A stretch of DNA of 64,000 nucleotides from Phenylobacterium sp. (lineage in GTDB: Bacteria; Pseudomonadota; Alphaproteobacteria; Caulobacterales; Caulobacteraceae), in assembly GCF_025351295.1 (NCBI RefSeq), contig NZ_JANXWD010000105.1:1-64000 (forward strand), in the 5' to 3' direction. Numbering within the stretch: position 1 is the first letter of the stretch; each line of letters opens with the position of its first letter. Shown here piece by piece: positions 58,023-64,000 of this stretch. Position numbers and translations under genes: made by a program. A model generated the notes under the pieces. That model saw only the letters and a list, made by a program, of their open reading frames with translations. It had not been told where the DNA came from and did no database searches.

Positions 58023-59108
58023 TCAGCGCGCGCCGCGCAGGACGTTGACCGGACGCGCGTCGCCCGCGGGGCGGACCTGCCGGCGGCGGATGATGCGCGG
58101 GCCAAGGTCTTCGAGCCGGCGGATCTCGTCCGGCGTGCGTTCCCGCAGGCATTGCGCCTTGGCGGCGATGAAGAAGCGGAGCAGCCGCATGTCCGCGGAG
58201 CCGTCGTAGGGGTCGCCCAGCGCGCCCTGGCTGACGGTGGCCGTGTCGCCGGCCTGCAGCAGCACGTCCTCGCCGGTGTCGCGCCGCAACCGGGCCGATC
58301 CGCCGACCATGTAGAAGATGTCGATACCACCCGCCTCGCCGGGCATGCCCACGGTGACGGCGGGACCTTCGGCGGCTTTGGCGGAGGCCGGGCGGAGGAT
58401 CCAGGTGGCGACCAGGCCGGCCGAGGGCTCCCAGGTGGCGGCGTCGCGGGCCTCGAGATCGGGCCGCCCCGCGACGGGCCGGTAGGCGGCGCCCGGCGAG
58501 CGCTCGTCCTGGATCGCGAAGTGCGCGCCCGGCAGGTGGTAGGGATGCTCCCAGGCGGTCGCCTGATCCGCCGGGGTCACCTCGGCTGGCGGGACGATCT
58601 CGACATTGGCGAAGGCGAGCGGGACGAACAGTTCCAGGAAGCCGAACGACCTGGCCGCCGCAGCCGGGCTGGCCTCGATCCATTGCGGCGTCGCGCGGTT
58701 GTCGGCGTCGGAGGCGGCGGCATAGCTGAAGTCGAACTGGTCGTGCACGGTGCCGCCGTGCTGGACGATGACCGTGCCGGCCGTCGCCTCGGTCACCACC
58801 CCGTCGTAGGAGAAGACCCCGCGGCCAGAGGTCGGGATGACGATGTGGGCGTGGGCCAGGTGGGCGTGGATGCCGGTGCGGCCGGCCGCCTCGGTGTCGG
58901 CGAAGCTCAGCACATGCTGGAAGTGCGCCAGGTCGCCGGTGGCCGCGTCGGAGCCCAGGTTCTTGTACCCGGCCCAGGCGCGGAACTCGCCGACCTCGTA
59001 GTCCGACTGGACGGCGCGGCACAGGTGGAAGATCGGCCCCGCCGGCGGCGTCAGTTGTCGGCCGCTGATCGGCACGGTCGTATCCGCTAGGGGCTGGTCA
59101 TCCGGCAT
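58023..59108 (-). CDS. Double-cupin-like protein of unknown function
   Basis: A 361-residue protein with two cupin-type halves. The first has FQHVLSFADTEAAGRTGIHAHLAHAHIVIPTSGRG (His-rich metal-type motif) and VIVQHGGTVHDQ; the second has GGIDIFYMVGGSARLRRDTGEDVLLQAGDTATVS without clear metal ligands. It may be a dioxygenase-like or sugar-modifying cupin. The start is ATG 59108 (GTG 59114 possible). Convergent with the desaturases. I do not recognise a specific family. Confidence 0.65.
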   Translation of the reverse strand: MPDDQPLADTTVPISGRQLTPPAGPIFHLCRAVQSDYEVGEFRAWAGYKNLGSDAATGDLAHFQHVLSFADTEAAGRTGIHAHLAHAHIVIPTSGRGVFSYDGVVTEATAGTVIVQHGGTVHDQFDFSYAAASDADNRATPQWIEASPAAAARSFGFLELFVPLAFANVEIVPPAEVTPADQATAWEHPYHLPGAHFAIQDERSPGAAYRPVAGRPDLEARDAATWEPSAGLVATWILRPASAKAAEGPAVTVGMPGEAGGIDIFYMVGGSARLRRDTGEDVLLQAGDTATVSQGALGDPYDGSADMRLLRFFIAAKAQCLRERTPDEIRRLEDLGPRIIRRRQVRPAGDARPVNVLRGAR

Positions 59109-59658
59109 CGCCACATCGCCTCATGGCCTGAGACGTCGCCCCGCACCCGACCGGGCGACCTGAGGCCTCGATGCCCCAGGTCGGGCGCGGCGAACAGCCC
59201 CGCGGGCGTCAATGCCGTACAAGAACCCGGTTCTGCCCGTCGGACAGGCGCTGGGCTCGCGAACCCGTGCAGATGCTGTTCAGGGCAAGAGGCCCCGGCC
59301 GAGGTGTGACGGCCTCAGACCGGGGCGGTAGGTCTCGTGCCAGCGACTGGAGAGCCGACGCGGGTTGCCGGCACGGTCCGAAAAGACCGCACTCAGCCTG
59401 CCGGCTATAGCATTTCCTGGAATTCTGGCCAAATCGCATCTCGCCCGACCCTGCAGGCAAGGGGGCGCGGCCCTGGACGCTCTCCTCGTCAGGGCCGCGC
59501 TCAGCCAGCCATAGCGCGTTTATTGGGCTCGGGAGGCGCGCTACATTTGACTTCAGCGCCGGGTCAATGGCGCCTTGCGACCCAAGCTTCACTAGAAAGG
59601 CGAAGGTCACGGCGGAGACGGCGCCGCCCGGGCCGATCCCTAGGTCGCGACGAAAAAA
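59109..59658. other. Intergenic stretch upstream of the cupin gene
   Basis: About 550 bp between the cupin start and the end of the STN receptor gene. No supported gene. It contains a short AT-richer tract (TATAGCATTTCCTGG near 59404-59418) with the imperfect palindrome CCTGGAATTCTGG, and several GC-rich inverted repeats. It may hold the cupin promoter and the end of the receptor transcript. Confidence 0.4.
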
Positions 59659-62010
59659 TTATAGGCCGGCCGACAGGGTGACGCCCACGGTCAGGGGACG
59701 CTGGGGCGTGATCTGGCGGATCTGGGCCGGGTTGAACGGGTTTCCGAACGCGAAGGTGTCGCTGTAGGCGTTCAGCGGATTGATCACATAGACCTGCACG
59801 CCCAGGGTCTTGCCGCTGAGTTCCGCCGACAGCTTGGTGGTCGCGTAGCCGCCCATCTTGGGCAGGGTGGCGTCGAAGGTGACCCGGGAGCGTCCGACAT
59901 AGGTGGCCTGCCCGGCCAGCCGGACGGTCCAGTCGCCGAACACGCGGCGATCATAGCTCAGCAGGGCGCCGCCGGAGATCGCCGGCGCGCCCGGCAAGCC
60001 GTCGGCCAGCCGCGTGGTGAGGTCCGGATTGGCGTTGGTGGTGCGGGTTCGCGAGAGCCGGCCGTTCAGCTGCACGGTCAGGCCATTGTCCGCCCGGTAC
60101 GCCAGCTCGGTCTCCAGGCCCAGGATCTGGGCGTCGCCGGCGTTGGTCGTGTAGGGGATCCCCGACGGGCGGAACTGGTCGGTCTGGATGTCCTTCCAGA
60201 TGTCGTAATAGACGGCGGAATTGAGCGACAGGCGCCTCTGGAGCGCCTCCAGCTTCAGCCCCAGCTCGAAGTTGCGCAGCCGGTCGGGGGCGAAGGTCTC
60301 GCGCGCCGGGGACAGCGGCCGGGCGCCGCCGGAATTGGTCCCGCCGGCGCGGTAGCCCTCCGACATGACCGCATAGACCAGGTCGCCGGAGGCGAACTCC
60401 CGCTGCAGCGAGATCTTGGGCGAGAAGCTGGTGAAGTTCACGGTGCGGTCGACGGTCCGCGGCGCGAAGCGCTCGGAGACCACGTCCGACTGGGTCCGCG
60501 AGCGGATATTGAACAGGCGCCCCCCCACCGCCAGCGTCCATCGCGGCGCCAGCTCGTAGGAGGCCTCGCCATAGGCGGCGAGTTCGCGGATGTGGTCGTT
60601 GCGGTCGTCGCCGTAGACCTCGACGTTGGGCGCAAAGGGGTTCTGCGCCAGGAACTGCGTGGGGGAGTGTTCCGAGGTCTTGGAGCCATAGAGCCCCGCC
60701 AGCCACTCGAACCGCCCGGCCCCGCGCGAGGTCAGGAACAGGTCCTGCACCAGCATCCTGGTGCGCGTGCGCTCGGAATAGGCCGAGGTCCGGGCGAACG
60801 AGGTGTAGAGGTCCTGCCGCGCCGTGGCATCGTACAGGCTGCCGTAGGCGTGGCGGATATAGCCGGTCGAGGACGTCAGGTCGCCCCAGCCCCAGGATCC
60901 CTTGACCGTCGCGGTCACGAACTCGATGTCGTTGACGTGCGGTTCCGGGATGCGGACCGAGCGGGTCAGCCCCATCCCCGGCGTCGTGTAGTGGGTGTCG
61001 TCCGAGCGCAGGTGCTGGGCGACGGCGGTGACATTGACCGACCATCTGTCGCTGGGCTGCAGCAGCAGGGTCAGCCGCCCGCCGCGCCGCTCCGTCCGGT
61101 CGACGTTGTTCTTCCGCAGGTTGATATCATCGAGATAGCCGCCCTGGATCTCCTGGTAGGCTGAGAGCCGCAGGCCCAGCACATCGCCCCAGATCGGTGC
61201 GTTGACGTCGCCTTCCAGCTCATAGCTCGGTGCGCCGTCCTTGGTGGTCGCGCCCGACGCGCGAAGCTCCGCCCCGTACCGGCGAAGGTCCGGCTTGCGG
61301 GTCACGATCCGGTAGATGCCGCTGAGCGAGCCCGAGCCGTAGAGCGCGCCCTGCGGACCCCGCGCGACCTCGATGCGCTCCACGTCCACCAGCCGCAAGT
61401 CGGGATCGGGGGCGTTGTAGTTGATCGGGATGTCGTCGAGGTAGGTGGCGACGATCGACCGCGCCCGGCCGGTGTAGGCGCCGTCGGACAGCCCCCGCAG
61501 CAGCAGCTTGTTGCGGCCGGGGCCAAGGTTCGTCGCCAGGACACCGGCCAGCTGGCCCGCCGCCTCGCCCGCGTCGGTTGCGCCGGTGGCCAGCAGCTGG
61601 CCGCGGGGAATGGCGGTGACCGCCACCGCCAGTTCATGGGCGTTGCGCACGCGCTTCGTCGCGGTGACCAGCAACTCCGACACGGTGACCGGCGGCGACA
61701 GCCGCGCCGGCTCGGACGCCGACAGCGGCGAAACCTCGACCATGCCCGGCGCGATCACCTTGGCGACGCAGGGTGCGCCGGCCAGCAGCTGGCCCAGCGC
61801 CTGATCCAGGGTCAGGGTCGCGGCCAGGCTGTTGCGCGAGGCGCCGGTGCAGGCCGCGGCGCCGATCAGGGTGATGTTGGCCTGCTGCGCCAGGTCGAGC
61901 AGCGCCTCGGCATAGGGCTTGGGCTCGATGTGGAACGCAATGCGCGCGGGCGCGGCCTCGGCCAGGTCGCCCCCGCCGATCGCCGCCACGACGCACGTGA
62001 CAGCCGCCAC
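59659..62010 (-). CDS. TonB-dependent receptor with N-terminal STN signalling domain
   Basis: A receptor of about 783 residues. After the signal sequence an STN domain (IAFHIEPKPYAEALLDLAQQANITLIG ... AATLTLDQALGQLLAG) interacts with the periplasmic part of FecR. Then come the plug (VTVSELLVTATKR ... VEVARGPQGALYGSGSLSG) and the barrel ending RPLTVGVTLSAGL. The start is unclear: GTG 62010 gives a truncated signal peptide, and no ATG lies between it and the fecR stop at 62058. Expression is probably driven by the sigma factor upstream. The receptor ligand is unknown. Confidence 0.87.
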   Translation of the reverse strand: MAAVTCVVAAIGGGDLAEAAPARIAFHIEPKPYAEALLDLAQQANITLIGAAACTGASRNSLAATLTLDQALGQLLAGAPCVAKVIAPGMVEVSPLSASEPARLSPPVTVSELLVTATKRVRNAHELAVAVTAIPRGQLLATGATDAGEAAGQLAGVLATNLGPGRNKLLLRGLSDGAYTGRARSIVATYLDDIPINYNAPDPDLRLVDVERIEVARGPQGALYGSGSLSGIYRIVTRKPDLRRYGAELRASGATTKDGAPSYELEGDVNAPIWGDVLGLRLSAYQEIQGGYLDDINLRKNNVDRTERRGGRLTLLLQPSDRWSVNVTAVAQHLRSDDTHYTTPGMGLTRSVRIPEPHVNDIEFVTATVKGSWGWGDLTSSTGYIRHAYGSLYDATARQDLYTSFARTSAYSERTRTRMLVQDLFLTSRGAGRFEWLAGLYGSKTSEHSPTQFLAQNPFAPNVEVYGDDRNDHIRELAAYGEASYELAPRWTLAVGGRLFNIRSRTQSDVVSERFAPRTVDRTVNFTSFSPKISLQREFASGDLVYAVMSEGYRAGGTNSGGARPLSPARETFAPDRLRNFELGLKLEALQRRLSLNSAVYYDIWKDIQTDQFRPSGIPYTTNAGDAQILGLETELAYRADNGLTVQLNGRLSRTRTTNANPDLTTRLADGLPGAPAISGGALLSYDRRVFGDWTVRLAGQATYVGRSRVTFDATLPKMGGYATTKLSAELSGKTLGVQVYVINPLNAYSDTFAFGNPFNPAQIRQITPQRPLTVGVTLSAGL

Positions 62011-62057
62011 CAGATCCCGGCGCGCGAGGATGGTCAGCTCCGCCCTACCCTTCGGCC

Positions 62058-63068
62058 TTACTTCGGAAGAAGCAGCAGCCCCCGGTCCGAAGGTACCGAT
62101 CTTATGGGTAGCATCAAGGACAGACGCGCGATGACCGCGTGCTGATCGTCAAGCACGATCACGCCGGTGATCGGCATCTTGCCGAGCGCCGGGTCCGAGA
62201 TTTCGACCTGTTCGACGAATTGCCGGTTGAGGTCGGCGACCACATCGGCGAGCGGCTGGCCGCGGTAGACGAGGCGACCGGCCCGCCAGCTGAAGGCTTC
62301 CTGCGGGTCGACGGCGCGCAGTTGCTCGACGCCCGCGCGATCGACGTCCAGCCGCTGGCCGGGGGTGAGCATGAACGTCCGACCCGACGAAGCGGCGGCG
62401 ATGGGCCGCACCTGGACCTTGCCGCGGGCGACGGTGACCGTCAGCTCGCCCTGGCGATTGCGGACGTCGAACTGCGTGCCGACGACCCGCACGAGGCGAT
62501 TCGACGCCTCGACCGTGAACGGCCGCCGTTCGTCATGCGCGACGTCGAAGATCGCCTCGCCGTCGCCCAGCACCGCCCGCCGTTCCGACCGGGCGAAGCT
62601 GACCTTGAGATGGGTCTCGGCATTGAGGTCGACGATCGAGCCGTCCGCCAGGGTGACCCGCTGGCGCTGACCCTTGCCGGTGACATAGGTCCGGGTGGTG
62701 GGCTGGACCAGGACCGACGGCAGCACCGCCAGCCCCAAGCCCGCGGCGACCGCGAAGCCGCCGGCGCCGAGCAGCCATCGCCGTGTCAAGAGGGGCCGCG
62801 TCAGGGCCCGCATCGGGGGAGGCCGCCGAAGCGCCGTATGCCGCGCCTGCGTCGCCAGTTGCGCCAGGACGTCGTCCGCGCAGACCTCGAATTCATGCCA
62901 GACCGCGACGGCCTGGCGATAGGCGGCCCGGTTGGCCGGGGCCTCCGCCAGCCAGGCCTCGAACTCGAGCCCGTCAGCCTCGGTGACCTCGTCGCGCTGC
63001 AGACGCGACAGCCAGGCGCTGGCTTCAGCCATCGCCCGATCCTCCTGCGCCACACTGCTAACGGTCAT
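62058..63068 (-). CDS. FecR-family anti-sigma factor (full length)
   Basis: A 336-residue protein. It has an N-terminal DUF4880 domain (ASAWLSRLQRDEVTEADGLEFEAWLAEAPANRAAYRQA), one membrane helix (LLGAGGFAVAAGLGLAVLPSVL), then the periplasmic FecR domain with TYVTGKGQRQRVTLADGSIVDLNAET and FDVRNRQGELTVTVARGKVQV. It relays the state of the STN receptor to the sigma factor. It lies between the two genes it connects, and all expected parts are present. Confidence 0.9.
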   Translation of the reverse strand: MTVSSVAQEDRAMAEASAWLSRLQRDEVTEADGLEFEAWLAEAPANRAAYRQAVAVWHEFEVCADDVLAQLATQARHTALRRPPPMRALTRPLLTRRWLLGAGGFAVAAGLGLAVLPSVLVQPTTRTYVTGKGQRQRVTLADGSIVDLNAETHLKVSFARSERRAVLGDGEAIFDVAHDERRPFTVEASNRLVRVVGTQFDVRNRQGELTVTVARGKVQVRPIAAASSGRTFMLTPGQRLDVDRAGVEQLRAVDPQEAFSWRAGRLVYRGQPLADVVADLNRQFVEQVEISDPALGKMPITGVIVLDDQHAVIARLSLMLPIRSVPSDRGLLLLPK

Positions 63069-63164
63069 AGGCTCGCCTGCCCGATCTGCGCCAAGCGCGC
63101 TGGACAGCGGTGAGACGTCGCCGCCCCGCCCTGCCCCTAGGTCCCGCGCGAAATTCGCCGCCGC

Positions 63165-63719
63165 TCATGAGCGCAGCCGCTGCGACAGGTTCCTGATCGC
63201 CGCCTGGATGTGCTGTTCGATCATCTTCACCGAGACGCCCATGGCCTCGGCGGTCTGGGCCTGGCTCAGGCCTTCCAGCTTGTGCAGCCGAAACGCCCGG
63301 CCCATCTGCGGCGGCAGGGCGGCGACCGCCTCGGCCAGCTGGCGCAGACGTTGCTTGCCGATCACCACCTCGTCGGCGGCCGGCTCGTCGACGACGTCCT
63401 CACCCCCCACGGCGGTTCGGGTTTCCTGGCGCCACTCGGCGCCCCGCCGCGCGCCGCGCTGGGCGCTGCGCACGTGGTCGATCAGGAGGTTTGCCGCCAT
63501 GCGGTAGAGCATGGCCGCCGGCGACTGCACATCCACCTCGACCGCGGCCGCCTTCAGATAGAGGTCCTGGACCAGGTCTTCGGCGGCCGCCATCGACCGC
63601 GTCCGGGCGGCCAGGAACAGCAGCAGGTTCTCGCGCTTCACCAGAAAGACGCGGACCAGCGGGCTCTCTTCCGCAGCCTCCTCGGGCGGCCCGGCAGGCG
63701 CCACGGCATTTCCCCCCAT
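63165..63719 (-). CDS. FecI-type ECF sigma factor
   Basis: A sigma factor of about 184 residues with region 2 (FLVKRENLLLFLAARTRSMAAAEDLVQDLYLKAA) and region 4 (ALPPQMGRAFRLHKLEGLS ... MGVSVKMIEQHIQAAIRNL). It heads the sigma-FecR-STN receptor set on the minus strand. The start at ATG 63719 (MGGNAVAPAG) is likely; a longer frame to 63815 exists but looks like leader. It resembles the other FecI-type factor at 31650 in architecture. Confidence 0.87.
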   Translation of the reverse strand: MGGNAVAPAGPPEEAAEESPLVRVFLVKRENLLLFLAARTRSMAAAEDLVQDLYLKAAAVEVDVQSPAAMLYRMAANLLIDHVRSAQRGARRGAEWRQETRTAVGGEDVVDEPAADEVVIGKQRLRQLAEAVAALPPQMGRAFRLHKLEGLSQAQTAEAMGVSVKMIEQHIQAAIRNLSQRLRS

Positions 63720-63838
63720 ACTCACGGCGCTGGACGCGCGCTCGCGGACGCACCGCTTGACCGGCGACGATAAGGAATTCACCGCAGGTTGTCGCCGCAG
63801 GATGTGGACGCTCATGACAAAAGCCGGCGCGCCCGGAG

Positions 63839-64000
63839 CTAGGCGCCGGTGCGGCCGAGCACCGCCGGCGCGGGCGCGCCGCCCACCATCGGGACCGGCC
63901 GCCCCCCGTCCTGGTCGGCGAGCAGGGCCTCGAGGGCGTCGAACAGCTTGCGGATCTCGATCGGCTTGGTGACCACGGCGTCCATCCCGCCGGCCAGGTA
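63839..64000 (-). CDS. C-terminal end of a receiver-domain (response-regulator/hybrid-kinase) protein, partial
   Basis: The minus strand enters from the right edge with YLAGGMDAVVTKPIEIRKLF, the end of a receiver domain (the Lys of TKPI is the conserved receiver Lys), then a short Gly/Pro/Ala tail and a TAG at 63841-63839. The beginning is outside the window, so whether it is a hybrid kinase or a separate regulator cannot be told. Confidence 0.8.
   Translation of the reverse strand, partial: YLAGGMDAVVTKPIEIRKLFDALEALLADQDGGRPVPMVGGAPAPAVLGRTGA

Noticed and set aside
59400-59440. Small RNA gene or promoter around the AT-richer tract
   Set aside because: Only one imperfect palindrome (CCTGGAATTCTGG) supports it; no terminator or second feature.

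Overview
The window is GC-rich DNA from an alphaproteobacterium, most likely of the Caulobacterales (Phenylobacterium/Caulobacter type; inference). The grounds are three PEPxxWA-CTERM proteins, three large TonB-dependent receptors, two FecI-type sigma factors each followed by a FecR or FecR-like gene, a GPH-type symporter, an mlaACDEF operon and many ATGA-coupled gene pairs. No rRNA, tRNA or CRISPR array was recognised.

Left part (1-15.6 kb). The first 1.8 kb is a graveyard: a PAS-repeat sensor cut off at its 5' side, an IS6-type transposase C-terminus, a ShlB/FhaC-type secretion-porin remnant with an in-frame stop, and a lipocalin-like remnant. Then come two PEP-CTERM protein genes flanking a convergent histidine kinase / NarL-type regulator pair. 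The promoters of both PEP-CTERM genes and of the kinase share a 29-bp element, which suggests one small regulon. A D-aminoacylase-type amidohydrolase with a GPH symporter follows, then a second IS6 fragment (N-terminal part), an intact IS630-type element, a Rieske oxygenase, an enoyl-CoA hydratase and a LysR regulator.

Middle (15.5-31 kb). A LysR/TonB-receptor divergent region with AT-rich palindromes leads into a run of same-strand genes: TonB receptor, TPR-sulfotransferase, FAD amine oxidase of the phosphonate-associated type, phosphonoacetaldehyde hydrolase (phnX), DUF5690-like transporter, eutB, eutC and an exported SAM-hydrolase-family protein. It looks like a PhnW-less aminoethylphosphonate route joined to ethanolamine ammonia-lyase, so that both arms end in acetaldehyde. 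A PEP-CTERM protein, a dicarboxylate/amino-acid symporter and a Tat-exported flavin amine oxidase follow.

Right part (31.6-64 kb). A FecI-type sigma factor with a FecR reduced to its N-terminal domain and a TonB receptor; a GlxA-type AraC regulator; an MddA/NnrU-like membrane methyltransferase; a MalT-like LuxR ATPase; a FIST sensor coupled to a hybrid kinase; two alpha/beta hydrolases; an amidohydrolase-PhyH pair; a Tat-exported HisC-like aminotransferase; a cNMP-DUF1003 protein; a cytochrome c-PQQ dehydrogenase; a complete mlaACDEF operon; a pair of small EamA/SMR-like proteins; tandem fatty-acid desaturases; a cupin protein; and a complete FecI-FecR-STN/TonB receptor set. The last 160 bp hold the end of another receiver-domain protein.
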